64,000 bases of DNA from Megascapheus bottae (Eukaryota; Chordata; Mammalia; Rodentia; Geomyidae). Under the pieces are notes generated by a model. It did no database searches and was not told the origin of the DNA. It was given only the letters and a program-made list of their open reading frames with translations. Below are positions 24,815 through 36,930 of the stretch, in pieces. How positions within the stretch are numbered: position 1 is the first letter of the stretch; each line of letters starts with the position of its first letter. Both the position numbers and the translations under genes were made by a program. The DNA is taken from contig JANJXV010000160.1 in NCBI GenBank assembly GCA_024803745.1, forward strand, positions 936,001-1,000,000. Reading direction: 5' to 3'.

Positions 24815-26190
24815 ATGAAAGCCTAAAAAGGGGTAGATATACCCCTGTACTCCAACTACCATTTTTAAGGTCAGTATAAATGTTTGGAGGTGTGTAAGCA
24901 AAATTGCAATTGTGCCTTTCTTCAACTACACTAGATATAAAGTGCATGCTATAAGTAGAAATGGCAGAGAAGGGTAAGAGATGACAGGAGATTAGGAAGA
25001 GGAATGAATATTTTGACTAGTTAGACAGGCTGGTAGCGCTAAGAAATGTCTGAAACACAATGAACTATATATAATCCCGGAATTCTAGCTCTGCTGCTAT
25101 TGTGGGGCACATCTTCAACTAAAATAAGAAGTGAAATCTAAAACCCAGACTAAATTAGACTCATAGTTTCTAAAGATTATCTAATTTAATTGTATTATTA
25201 TATAAATTACAGAAACACTGCCTTTGGCCACAAAGTCAATTTACTATTTTTTTCATCTTTTTAACAAGATTCTCTTAAATGAATTTTTTCATTAAATTAA
25301 TGAATTCATGTAATTTTACTCAAGCCAAGAAAACTGAATAGATATTATCATCTAAAGCAGGGAGTCTGGGACCACAGTGTCCTGGACCAGTCCATTCTTG
25401 TCTGTAAAATTCAGTGTTTCAACCAAAAGGGATTATTTCCACATTCCATTCTGATAGAATGTTTTGCTCAGGGTCCAGTAAGAATTTCTGGGAAAAGGTA
25501 TTCTGTTTAGCCATTTATTAAGCACCTTAATTCATGAATAAAAACAACCCCCAAAGGATCAACAGTTGGTGAAATTATGTAGGACAGATATATAGACACG
25601 AAGACTCTGGGCATTACATCTTTTGTAAAGGCTCATGGATAAATAGTAGCTAAAATCTCCAGGATTTAGCTTCCTGTGTTTCTGATTTCTCTGGATGGGG
25701 AACTTTCTATGACTAATAGCATCCTCTGGCATCTGTTTCTCTAGGGGGAACAATACATTAGCCATAGAAAGATTAAATATAATGATTATGATTTCCATTT
25801 CTGGGACAAGGCCTTTTCATCAATAATTATGATTCGGTGCCAAACTGGCAATCTTTAAGCACTGGCCCTATCGTTCATAATAATGAGCAGATTCATAACC
25901 CATGCTCCTTAGCTGTAGAAGGCTAATTAGGACTTTAACCAAAAACACCACTCATGTGAACTGCTCACAGAGGTCACTGGCTACAGAACACCAGTTCTGG
26001 CCAAATGAACTCCATGTGCTGACCAGGAGTAAAGAGTACCTGCACTAGAAAAGGAAGTTACAGCTCAGAGTGTAACCCTGAGAGACAGGCAAGTTTTAAT
26101 TCCTGCAGGAGTATGTGCTTAAACATGCAAATGGAAATCATAGCCAAATCAAATATTCCAAAGGGCAGTGAACAACTATGGATAAAATAT
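24815..26190. other. Unique DNA, nothing recognised
   Basis: AT-rich sequence with no repeat, RNA gene or exon that I can support. Confidence 0.45.
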
Positions 26191-26196
26191 GAAATT

Positions 26197-26274
26197 ATTG
26201 TCCTTAATGTACTATGTTGTCTCTCATCTCCTTTGCTGTCCCTTGTTTATCTCATATTGTTACAGTATCTCACA
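26197..26274 (+). mobile_element. 78-bp internal L1 3' UTR fragment, both ends missing
   Basis: Matches the internal L1 3' UTR block seen at 42.3, 54.0 and 62.4 kb ('ttgtccttaatgtactatgt', 'ctcatctcctttgctgtccc'), but it starts and stops abruptly without the G-rich block or the A tail. Confidence 0.8.
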
Positions 26275-26279
26275 ATTCG

Positions 26280-27175
26280 TATCTTTAAAGGGCATGTGTT
26301 CTAGTTGGAAGACAAAGAGGTGGACTGGAGACTTTTCTGTTTGCTAAACATAATACAATTACATAGGAGTTATCTAAAATCCTGTGAAGAGCCTAAGGTG
26401 ATTTGTCCAGGTATCCAAGTTAGGCAAGAAGAAGATTTGCTTTTACCAGCAAAACCAGTCTTTGTATAAAGCCTAGCATTATTTCCTACATAAAAATTAT
26501 CTCAGGAGTTCTCCCCTCTTAGGTCCGCCTGCATTATTGCCTCAGAGTCCCTCTCTGTACACAAGCACTATTCAGCCATGGTTCATAGGAATCATTGGAC
26601 ATTTAAACACTCAATGTCCTTATGTCTTCAGCCACTGAGGAAACTGAAGTACAAGTCTTTACTGCCCTTCTCTATATAGACACTTGAGGAGGATTTAAAA
26701 AGCCTTGGGTGGTCATGTTAGGATATGTAAGTCTCCATTAACTGGTCTCATGACTCCATACATTGTGGTCAGAGAGATTTCTATGGGATTATGCAGCACT
26801 TTTCATTTAGAAGCAGCTGCTGTTTCCTGAGATAGAGAGAGAGCCAATCACTTATGTATACTACCAAATGCTTTAAACACTTGAAATCTTCATACAGGGA
26901 TGATGTTTCAGGGTATCCTGCCAACACCAATTTTTGCAGTACTTTAGACAACAGCAAAAGAAAAAGGAAATTCAGTGCTCTTGGCTATTCACACATCAAG
27001 GCACAATGATTTCAAGTTCCAATTATTTGTGGGGTATCTGAGACGGCAGTCTATGTTGCACCGTGTTCTCAGCCTGTGTTCAACACCCAACTATAGCTGT
27101 TATCCTTTTCCACAATAGAACTCTTTGCTATTTCCATAAGTGATTCTCCTCTCTGATTAAGTAGAACAATATACA
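26280..27175. other. Unique DNA, nothing recognised
   Basis: A faint MIR-like segment may lie at 26600-26690 ('ccactgaggaaactgaagta'). Otherwise no named feature. Confidence 0.4.
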
Positions 27176-27184
27176 TAAGAATCT

Positions 27185-27590
27185 CCTAGCAGAGATTTGC
27201 AATAGAGCAAAAAAACCTTGATACAAAAGGCCATATAGTAGGACGCTAAATGAAAGGATCTCTAGGATATAGAAACATAAGCCATATAATGAATGCTTGT
27301 TGTTCTTAAGGTACTATGTTATCTCTCATGTCTTTTGCTGTCCCTTGGTTATCTCATATTGTTACAGTATCTCACTTTGTTACCTGATATATCGGATATA
27401 TTTGTATTTGGTTATTTGAATTTGGATAGGGAACGGGGGAAAACAAGATGAGGGGTGGGGGTGAGGGGAGGGAAATGGGGACCAAGGCATGTGGAAGGGT
27501 ATCAATGTATGGGAATTAATGCACCATCTATCTGGCAAATATCATGTAACCTTTCTATTAATTACAATAAAAAATATATGAAAAAAAAAG
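27185..27590 (+). mobile_element. L1 3' UTR, subfamily A, with A tail
   Basis: Begins 'tagcagagatttgcaataga', passes 'ggccatatagtaggacgcta' and a G-rich block (27451-27480), and ends 'tctattaattacaataaaaa'. Subfamily A marks are 'gggaattaatgcaccatcta' and 'ggatatatttgtatttgg'. ORF2 is absent. Confidence 0.92.
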
Positions 27591-27769
27591 AATCCCAACT
27601 TGTGCCACTAGTTGTTACACAAACAAATACCAGTTCTGCTATACTCAGCTGGTATTTGTCTGGTATACTCAGCTTTTGCACAGCTCATTTTCCAACCTAA
27701 AAAGAGCTTCTCTTGCAAGCAATCTAAACACTGATAACAGATTGAAGCCTAATCTGTCTCATGCCTAAC

Positions 27770-28260
27770 CTCTGCCTGCTTTCACTACCCTCCAAAAACA
27801 CACTTTCATACGAGGAAAAAGTAACTTTAATTTTAGATGATTCCAACTGTCTTAAGGTTCCACCAGGTTACTGCTGGCTTGTTTTGAAGCTGATTGCTTC
27901 ATTATTGCTTTCAGGGGAATTAATATCAACTGCCTGCTTGCTGTCCTTGTTAATATCTTTAAAACTTCTTGATTTGGGCCCCTGATAGAAAGACACCCAA
28001 TGATGGGGCAGTGATTTCTCTATCTTCCCGTAAGTGTCTGATCTCATTAATTAATGAGGTGACCAGGGAGCTGGACTCACTTGTCACTATTAGACAGCTA
28101 ATATAATAATCAAGACTCGTGCGGGCAAAGTATGAGAACAAAAACCTTTCTGCTCCCCTCCTTTGTCAAGCTGACAAATGACCTATCCTAATGTGGGCCT
28201 CTTTTAATAGTAAATATTTTATAAACACAAATGCTAAGGAAACAACAAGACAAGTTTATT
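27770..28260. promoter_or_regulatory. Candidate distal regulatory block (homeodomain-rich)
   Basis: Non-repeat sequence with a perfect 16-bp palindrome, CTCATTAATTAATGAG, at 28043-28058 (two facing TAAT cores), plus other AT-rich cores near 27915-27960 and 28090-28110. Such site density is common in developmental enhancers. That is inference; no conservation data are available here. Confidence 0.3.
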
Positions 28261-28875
28261 CCACTCCAAACAATTTGGAATGACATATATACAAGGCCAG
28301 AAACCCAGCTCTAGGAGTTCCAACAAGTGGAGTCTTGCCACTTACCTCAATTTCCCAAATAAAGAGCAGAATGGTGCTGAAGGGCAAGAAGAGCAGACTT
28401 ACTATGCAATGTGAGTACAGAGTAATGTAGGAAGAGACAAAGTAAACACTTCAGTTAACCTTTACAGAGATGAACTTTAGGTTTAAAAATAGGAAGAACT
28501 GAGGCAGAACACTAGGGGTATGTATAATTATTCAACTGTCTCAGATAAAGTTGGGGATAGTATCTCAGGAACTACCAGGGAGGACCTGGGCTCAATAAAA
28601 AGTAATTTATATATGAATGTATGCTTTATTTTCTCCAGGGGTTCACTCTCCTAGGAATTAATGTAAAAGAAATAGTAGTAAATTTCAACAAAATAAAGTT
28701 AGATTGAGTGATGTGTATCTCAGTGTATATAAAGAAGCAAAGGAAGACAGCAAACTAAATGTCCAAAGAATAGGACAGATATAAAATGGCATCTGAAATA
28801 CTAGTTTAAAATTTTATTCATTTATATGTTATTTTTCATTTTTTGTTGAGTTTATTGAAGTTTTGTTTTTGTTTT

Positions 28876-29053
28876 TGTCTTGCCAGTTCTAGAGCTTGAA
28901 CTCAGGGCCTGAGCCCTGATCTTGGGCTTTCTCAAGGCTAGCACTCTACCAATTGAGCTGCAGCACTACTTCCAGCTTTTTCTGTGTATGTCATACCAAG
29001 GCTTCATGCATACAAAGCAAGCACTCTATCACTAGGCCATGCTTCTGGCCCTA
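28876..29053 (-). repeat. IDL-Geo SINE, minus
   Basis: The plus strand reads 'ttgaactcagggcctgagcc', 'ctcaaggctagcactctacc', 'cttccagctttttctgtgta', 'atcactaggccatgcttctg'. Same layout as 19869-20062, but the B box is damaged: the reversed 'gaatcgaacc' segment is deleted. Confidence 0.9.
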
Positions 29054-29439
29054 ATTAGTTCTTTACATGTTGTGGTTACTAACTTTTGGTCTGGTAATTC
29101 ACAGACGGTATCTACCTAGAAGAAAGGGGATGCTAAAAACACAACAAACACAGGCCTAAAGGTCAGTAAGAGGGACAGTACAGTGGGAGAAGGGAAAGAT
29201 CGTTGTGGTATATAAAAACTGAGAGAAGAAAAAAGATATTATAAAGGGGTATCATGGAATTAGAGAGCTCTTATTCATACATAAATCCTTCCAAGGGTAT
29301 CCTGTAACATCACTTCCCATCATCTTCAACATCCTTTCAGTCTCTGAAGGATACAGGTTTACAGAATGAAGCATGGGTGTCCACCAGGGAGATGTGGGAA
29401 TTTTATTTCACCTCTGTGGACTTCAGCAAGCTGCTAGAT

Positions 29440-29640
29440 ATTCCAGAGATGTAAATTCCACGTGCAAGCCACTTCATGCACTAAGCATGCATTCGTAGGC
29501 ATTAATTAAGCTGCATTAAGTCAGTCAGCTCAAATAAGGCTGGACATTAACAAGGTGGACTGGATCATTTTCAGAAGTTGCTTTCTGCTCCCATTAGCAG
29601 ACTGATTATACTCTAGCTCTCATTCAGGGGCATGTCACCA
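29440..29640. promoter_or_regulatory. Possible conserved non-coding block
   Basis: Non-repeat DNA with clustered AT cores ('cattaattaagctgcattaa' at 29500-29519) and moderate GC. The call is by resemblance to known enhancer composition only. Confidence 0.2.
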
Positions 29641-29964
29641 AACTGTCTACCAAAAGGTACATTACAAGAATGCAAAATTTTAAACACTGAATATCTGAGG
29701 AAAACAATAAGAATATTGAACACTGGAGTCACGCTTTTTTACCTCTTCAGCAAAAGTAGTAATCAACACAAATGTTTACTGTTTGGAACTGCTGAACCTA
29801 AAATATGTATGTGGATGGAAATGCAATGTCCACAGGATCTGTTTGCAATGTACTAGCTATTACACTGCAAACAAAATTACTTCTTATTTAAAATGTATCC
29901 CACATGCTCAGAATCCATCCCGATCAACACACTGAAGTATAACTTATGATCCAGAAATGAAATT

Positions 29965-30190
29965 ATGTACCTGACTTGGTTACTTGGTGTATTGTATATA
30001 TGTTTATTTGCTTATTTGAAATGGGGAAAGGAATAGAGAAAACAAGATGATTGGGAGGGGGTAGGAGAAGGGAAAGGGGGCAAAAACATGAGAAAGTGTA
30101 TCAAGGTTGGAGAAGTAATGTCCCCACTACCTGACAAATATAACTGTATCCCCTCTGTACCTTATCCAGACAATAAAATATAAAAAAAAA
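29965..30190 (+). mobile_element. L1 3' UTR end, older lineage
   Basis: Shows 'atgtttatttgcttatttga', the G-rich block at 30049-30080, 'acatgagaaagtgtatcaag' and 'ccagacaataaaatataaaa'. No ORF2 remains. Confidence 0.85.
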
Positions 30191-30514
30191 TCTTTAAAGA
30201 ATAAAAGAAGAAATTATGGACACACTCCAATTAAAAATAACATTTCATAGAACATAACTCTTATTCATTATGCATCTACCAATGCTTCAGAAAAACACTG
30301 ACAACTCTTCACAGAGAGCCTTGATCTACTTCACCAAACAACACAATGTAGGTGAATTAAAGAGAAACTATAGGCAACCTTTTATGACTTATATAACAAC
30401 TTCCTGGAATAACTTCAAAAGTTAACTGTACAAAAATAAAATGGTTAATGTTAAATACTAGCTCTAAGATTTAAAAGATTTTAAATTACTTAATATTTCT
30501 GATTCATATTTTTT

Positions 30515-30660
30515 TCATTCATATATGTATTATTTGCCTTTTATATATATCAGACACTATTTCAGGCTCTGGGACTACAGAAATGAATAAAAGATACTAC
30601 AATCTCTGCCTTTATATTGTTTTAATTTTATTCTTAATTAGAATAATATAGTAGCTATTG
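30515..30660 (+). repeat. L2 LINE fragment
   Basis: The order 'cagacactatttcaggctct', 'gggactacagaaatgaataa', 'tacaatctctgcctttatat' follows the familiar L2 segment. Confidence 0.55.
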
Positions 30661-30810
30661 AAGATGAAGGCAAAAGATTCATTGCCTATGTAAGTATTCT
30701 GTCATAAAAATTAATAACTGAACTTCAAAGAAAAAGACAACACATGTCTTCAAAACTTTACAAGAAGTGAAATACATGGTATTTCTTCCAGTAAACAATA
30801 GCAAGTTGTA

Positions 30811-31030
30811 GCCTGGAGCCATGGCTCGTGCCTGTAATCCCAGCTATTCAAGAGGCTGAAATCTGAGAATCCTGATTCAAAGTAAGCCCAAGCACAAAAG
30901 CCTGTGAGATTCTTATCTCCAATTAACCACCAGAAAACAGGAAGTGATGCTATAGCTCAAGTGGTAGAGTGCTTGCCTTGAGCTGAAGAGCTCAGGCCCA
31001 GAATTCAAGTCTCACGACTGACAAAAAAAA
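30811..31030 (+). repeat. Composite B1/7SL-Geo SINE, near full length
   Basis: Left part: 'gcctggagccatggctcgtg', 'cctgtaatcccagctattca', 'gaggctgaaatctgagaatc'. Linker: 'ccaattaaccaccagaaaac'. Right part: 'ctcaagtggtagagtgcttg' and 'gaattcaagtctcacgactg', then an A tail. A good reference copy for this SINE type in the window. Confidence 0.9.
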
Positions 31031-31252
31031 GAAGCAAAATTAGTAAGTATTAATAACTTAATAATTTAAAGATATATCCTGGCTTTTCATTAAAATTTCA
31101 AAAAATCAGATAAACTAGCATCTACAGTAAGGAAAAGGCAAACACTAATGAGTTATTTAAAAAATACAAGAGAAAAAAATATTAATTAGTGCCAGTTAGG
31201 TCAAAGAAGTGACCAAAATTCAAATGCTATTAATATTCCAACTGGACTTCTC

Positions 31253-31400
31253 TTTTCGTAGTATTAGGAATTGAACTCTGAGCCTCGTACTTGTTAGAGA
31301 AGCACTCTACCACTTCAGCCAAGTCTCCAGCTGCTTTTTATGTTCACAGTTTTCCAGGTAGAGTTGCGTTGTGCCCAGTTAGATCTGAGCTGTGATTCTA
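31253..31400 (-). repeat. tRNA-derived SINE with B1-like remnant, minus
   Basis: Reversed tRNA-like part 'attaggaattgaactctgag' and 'gcactctaccacttcagcca', followed by a faint reversed B1-like segment ('agatctgagctgtgattcta'). Confidence 0.6.
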
Positions 31401-31404
31401 CTTG

Positions 31405-33870
31405 TACATCCTCATGTCCTGGGCCACCAATCCCCATTTAGCCTGTGGGCTATGGAGAGGGAAAGCAACAGAAAACTATCTATTGGAGTTCCTATAAGTA
31501 TCACTGTGGATGTCAATGATTTCAAGAAAATTCATCAAATATGGACTTCAGAATTTTGTTTGAGAAAGTGGTCTCATAGTACCTTACATTCATATTCTTA
31601 TTTCCAAAACAGAAAGCTATCCATTATGCCAACAATGATGTAAGAAACAACCCTGGTACTTTTCTCAAATGTCCTACAGGCTTAAGTCTTCTCTGTTTTG
31701 ATGGCTACTTGCCGCAGGAATATGTGCTACATTATAAGATAAAAACAGAATCGGCCAGGCATCAGTTAGAATTTATTATTGTAATCAACATGATAAACAC
31801 ATTGTTGATAACAAGCACCATAAACAATCTGTTTTACACTTAATGTAACACTAAAAACATATTTAATTGCGTCACTATTATTCTAGGTGTTGAATTGTTT
31901 TCAATTTATTTTGTAGAGCCATGACAATGAAACTGAACTGCAATCACAGATGCAACTATGAATTTTTAATTTTTCATAAATCATAAGTAATATGTCCATA
32001 AATGCATAGCTGTCCTTGAGATGATGGATTTTTTTATTCTAGAAATATAGTGGAATCTGTTTAGAGTGCAAACTTAGCTAACTCAGCAGTCCTGTGCAGC
32101 TGACAATGGACATGTAGAAATTTTATTTTCTGTAGGACAATTTTTTGCAAATTATCAGATGCTTATTTTTTCTCTTTTCATGGTATTCTGACAGCACACT
32201 CATTGAAAATGGTAAAGTAGTTGAGCTCCAACCATTTAGCTTCAGGATCAATTTCTCAGAGGAAAGCTGAATTGGAATGAAAGAATACTGATACTGAATT
32301 TCTCACTATTAGCATATATAAGCTAATTTCCATTCATAATGACCAAGAATGTTTTCCTCCCCATTTCTGTAACTAGGGCAACAGCCATTTTGAACTGTAG
32401 TAGAGGGCATAATGGAAACAAAAAAAAGTAGAAAATTCTATTTAAGTAGAAGCTGCAGCATTTGAGTATAAACTGTATTTGCCTGGCTATCTATCTACAT
32501 AAATATTCTCTGAAGGAGGAACAGAAACAGATCCCACCACCAGCCATATACAAGGACGTTACAGAAGTCAATAGATGGAGCAAGCAAGGTGATACACTTT
32601 ATAAAAAGAACCCATGGCTATATAACTGTCTGTTCCAATATATTTTCTTATCTCTGATTTTTATATGTGGGAGGAAGACAAGGAGGAATCAAAGCTTGCA
32701 AGGAGAATTTTAGCTAGTTATTTTGCTAATTTAACGTTCAGCATCTGGTCCACCTGCTGCTGAGCACAACTACAAGCAATCCAACACTGACCATGAAATG
32801 CTTAATGAAAAATAATGAAGACTTGACTTTTGACTGAAATTCTTTGCAAGTGAATTAACAACATTCAGGCTTATTAAAACCAGTCAATAACTAACCACAC
32901 TTTTGCTTTTGAACTATTTTAACAGATAGCTGCTTTATGTGGTTTCATATATCTCCTAAGCTCACAAACATTTGCATTTTCTTTATGTCTTAAAAAATAA
33001 CTGCTGTGGGTTTTTCATTCTTATCCTCTTAAGCACTGAAGTTTCCCATATGAAATTTTAGTCTGGACCTTTTCTGTTTTACAGTGGTAAGAGAAGAATA
33101 AGTTACTAATTAACTCTAAAGTAGAGGCATATATAATTTTCAACATATTCTTTGGAAATTCAAATTGACTGAGGAAAACACTACACTTATTTCTTGGGCT
33201 GAAAAATGTGAGACTTTGCCAAGGTAAGTGCTTGCTTATGCATGAAAAATTTAAGTTAGAAAAATTTGATGCAATGACGGGTCGTCTTCCAATAGCAACA
33301 TGACTTTTTATTATTTTTCTGGAGGTACTGTAGGATAAAGTTTTCTAATATTCCCTGCAATATGCACACAATCCTAAATCTAGGAGTCCTTGAAGAATGC
33401 CATAGTTCTATATGGCACATCATACCCATATGGAATTTATGCCAATTAGTAGATATTTTCTTTTCCTTTGTCTACCAAAATCCACTTCTAGAAATACTGG
33501 AAAGAAGTTTTTCCTCTCATTCAGAGGCTTCCTTTTAATCAAAGACAATAACTTCTATATGAAAGGAAGAATAAGGTTTGGCCTATGAGAAGAAATATAA
33601 AGGCTTGTATTGGGGAGAAGTGCCAAAGTAATTACAATATTCATAAAACTTCTCAAAACATTGGTGACAGGTCCAAAACTAATTACCGATTGAAGAAGCA
33701 AACTAGACTATATACAAACTAGTTTGATAGTTCTATGGGCAATCAATAACACTGCAACCAATGTGGCCTGAAGTCTTCAAAGACAGAGCCTATTCTCATG
33801 GTCCCTAAATAAACACAAAAGTCTGTTTTAGTAGATTAACTGCATTAAAGATTCTAAATTCCAAATAGCG
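31405..33870. other. 2.5 kb unique AT-rich DNA
   Basis: No repeat family, RNA gene or exon recognised. Short frames at 31392-31643 and 32462-32713 have no recognisable domains. Confidence 0.45.
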
Positions 33871-33879
33871 GTTATATCA

Positions 33880-34352
33880 CATCCATGGTGTTTCCCCAGA
33901 ACTGTGTAGTCCTCTCCCATTCGGACTGTAGGCTTGACCATGTGACTTGCTCTAGCAAATAAGATACTGGTCTATGTATCCCAAGTACAGGTTTTTTAAA
34001 GTATGCATATTTTTGCTTTCTTTCTTTTGTTAATGAGCTGACTCATTCCTAGATCCTTACTATGACCAAAATAAAGTGAGCTAATCTTGTATGAGTGAGG
34101 GATATGAAAGAGTTGGAGTGAAGCTGAGTTGTCCAAGCTAATATCATTCTAGTCTAGGCTCCTTTGTTAAACTGTCAACTGACAACAGATATGTAAGCTA
34201 GCCCAACTTGGATTACCTTCATCCTACACTGTTATATAACCACTGAGATAACACATAGACTCATGATAATAATGTGAATATTCTAAATCTCTTCATTTCA
34301 TGATTATTTGTTACACAGTATTTTAACAGCAACAAGTAATAGGATTGCATTT
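33880..34352 (+). mobile_element. Possible MLT1-type MaLR LTR
   Basis: Segments 'cttgaccatgtgacttgctc', 'ctgtcaactgacaacagata', and an end with 'gttacacagtattttaacag' and 'caacaagtaatagg' resemble the order in MLT1-type LTRs. Diverged, with uncertain ends. Confidence 0.45.
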
Positions 34353-34865
34353 GGTTACATTCTGAAAACTTTGTTAGATTCTTACGAAAAACACTTTTTT
34401 TGACTGAATAGGCTGAGTAACTGAACACAATAATCTTACCCGTTCTTTTCTCCCCTCAGTACTTGTAAAGGAAATGCTTTATAGCTTTGATAATTTCTCT
34501 ATAATTATGACTGCTTGCATTTAGGTATGATATACATATTAATCAAACTTACTTACGGCCCTTATTCAACTTCCATGTCAACATTTTAAACTGTTACTTA
34601 AAAGTAGTCTTTAGACCAGAAAAGAAACAGCATCCTAAAAAATTAATGTTTCATTTGGAAAGTAAACTATCCTTAAGTGATGGGTAAACAATTTAAAAGG
34701 CAAATCCTACTCCAGCATATGAAACAGCTTACTCAGGCAGTCTTTGGCTACTAAATTTCTCTTTACATATTTTCAGTAATAGCTAGGTGGAAAATGAGAA
34801 TCAGTCAATCTAATTATTTATTGTGTTAGAACTCAAAGATCATTCTATAGGTATCCTTCATTTCT

Positions 34866-35431
34866 TTTTTTTCATATATTTTTATTGTAATTAATAGAAG
34901 GGTTACATGATATTTGCCTGATAGATGGTGCATTAATTCCCATACATTGATACCCTTTCATATGTCTTGGTATCCATTACCCTCCCCCTCACCCTCACCT
35001 CTCATCTTGTTTTCCCCCGTTCCCTAATCAATTTCAAATAACCAAATACAAATATATCCGATATATCAGGTAACAAAGTGAGATACTGTAACAATATGAG
35101 ATAACCAAGGGACAGCAAAGGAGATGAGAGATAACATAGTACCATAAGAACAGCAATCATTCATTATATGGCTTATGTTTCTATATCCTAGAGATCCTTT
35201 CATTTAGCGTCCTACTATATGGCCTTTTGTATCAAGGTTTTGCTCTATTCCAAATCTCTGCTAGTAGAGCCCAAGGTTTCTACTGCTTATGATAAATAAG
35301 GGAAACCATTGAGCCTAAGTTCCTTTGAGTCTGGCTTACTTCACTTAATATGATCTTTTCTAAGTCTTTCCATTTCCTAACAAATGGGGCAATGTCATTC
35401 TTTCTGACAGCAGCATAGAATTCCATTGTGT
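34866..35431 (-). mobile_element. L1 3' end, subfamily A, minus; left arm of inverted pair
   Basis: Reversed 3' UTR ('tttttattgtaattaataga', 'gcattaattcccatacattg', 'atatatccgatatatcaggt') and the ORF2 end ('gcagcatagaattccattgt'). It stops at the ORF2 position where the plus-strand copy starting at 35931 can be aligned, making a near-equal inverted pair. Confidence 0.92.
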
Positions 35432-35509
35432 GCACCTGCTATCTGGCAAATATCATGTAATCCTTTTACTAATTACAATACAAAAAATTTTAAAAAAAAG
35501 TTTAAAAAA
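35432..35509 (+). mobile_element. Isolated L1 3' tip (about 50 bp) with A-rich tail
   Basis: 'gcacctgctatctggcaaat', 'cttttactaattacaataca' then A-rich sequence. This is only the last ~50 bases of a subfamily B L1 plus its tail, wedged between two larger L1 pieces. Confidence 0.8.
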
Positions 35510-36080
35510 ATGGCCTATAGACACATGAAGAAATGCTCAACATCTCTGGTCATAAAAGAAATGCAAATCAAAACAACTCTAAGATTCCACCTCACTCCAG
35601 TTAGAATGGCCAGGATCAGGAAAACGAATAACAACAGATGCTGGAGGGGATGTGGCCAGGAGGGATCACTACTACACTGTTGGTGGGAGTGCAAATTCGT
35701 TCAACCACTATGGAAAGCAGTGTGGCAGTGCCTCAAAAGGCTAAACATAGAACTCCCCTATGACCCAGCCATTCCACTACTTGTCATTTATCCAACCAAC
35801 CAGAAACAAGGACATACTAAACCCACTAGCACAACAATGTTCATTGCAGAACTATTCACCATAGCATAGATATGGAACCAACCTAGATGTCCCTCAGTGG
35901 ATGAGTGGATCAACAAGTTGTGGTATTTGTACACAATGGAATTCTATGCTGCTGTCAGAAAAACGACATTGCCCCATTTGTTAGGAAATGGAAAGACTTA
36001 GAAAACATCATAGTAAGTTAAGTAAGCCAGACTCAAAGGAACTTAGGCTCAATGGTTTCCCTCATTCGTCATAATCAGTG
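35510..36080 (+). pseudogene. L1 ORF2 C-terminal region, disrupted
   Basis: ORF2p is the L1 reverse transcriptase/endonuclease; this is its C-terminal, cysteine-containing end. Visible landmarks are [43 protein letters not shown] and [11 protein letters not shown]. The frame stops early at TAG 35867-35869, where the intact copy at 41.9 kb has a lysine codon (FTIVKIWNQP region). A 2-bp deletion follows near 35960. The enzymatic domains are missing, so this copy cannot act. Confidence 0.92.
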
Positions 36081-36498
36081 GAAACCTTGGGCTCTACCAG
36101 CAAAGACCTGCAATAGAGCAAAATCTTGATACATAAGGCCATATAGTATGAAGCTAAATGAAATGAACTCCAGGATATTGAAACAAAAGCCATGTAACGA
36201 ATGATTGTTGTCCTTAATGTACTATGTTGTCTCTCATCTCCTTTGCTGTCCCTTGGTTATCTCATATTGTTATAGTATCTCACTTTGTTATCTGATATAT
36301 TGAATTTATTTCTACTTGGTTATTTGAAATTTGATAGGGAAGGGGGGAAAACCAAGACGGGTGGGGGGACGGGGGGGAGGATAATGAGTACCAAGACATG
36401 TGAAAGGGTATCAATGTATGTGAATTAATGCACCTTCTATCTGGCAAATATCATGTAACCCTTTTACTAATTATAATAAAAAAATTTAAAAAAATAAA
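35510..36498 (+). mobile_element. L1 subfamily B, 5'-truncated in ORF2, with tail
   Basis: Continuous ORF2 C-terminus, 3' UTR, G-rich block (36359-36380) and A-rich tail. Subfamily B marks: 'gatatattgaatttatttct' and 'gtgaattaatgcaccttcta'. It is the longest L1 sequence in the window. Confidence 0.95.
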
Positions 36499-36499
36499 G

Positions 36500-36930
36500 A
36501 ATGAATTCTTGTTCTACCTACATCATGACTCTCTTGGCATCTTCAAAAGCAAATGCCCTAACAAACTGGTCAGAAGCACATGAGCCAAAGAGCAAGGAGG
36601 GAAAAAAATCACCTTTACAGCAGATCCAATGTTTTTAAGCAGCCTTTGTACCAAGTGTTGTTGTGAAGGAACCCTCGCTCTCTGAAACAGCTAATGAAAA
36701 TTTAAAACGGTATAACCACGTCAGAAAACGTGTTTGCTGTTTCTCCAAACCTTAAACACCCACCTACTGTATGATTAAGGTATTCATGCCTCGCAATGCA
36801 TTCCAGAAAGAAAGAAAAAAAACAGCATATACTGCTACAAAGACTTGTGCACACATGTTCACAGCAGCTTTATGTGTGGGGAAACATAAAAATAAAACAG
36901 TAATAGCCAACGGAAGCTCCACATTTGTGC
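36500..36930. other. Unique DNA with short L1M-like fragment at 36828-36930
   Basis: 'acttgtgcacacatgttcac', 'agcagctttatgtgtgggga' and 'agtaatagcc' resemble an old L1 ORF2 end. Nothing else is recognised. Confidence 0.45.
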
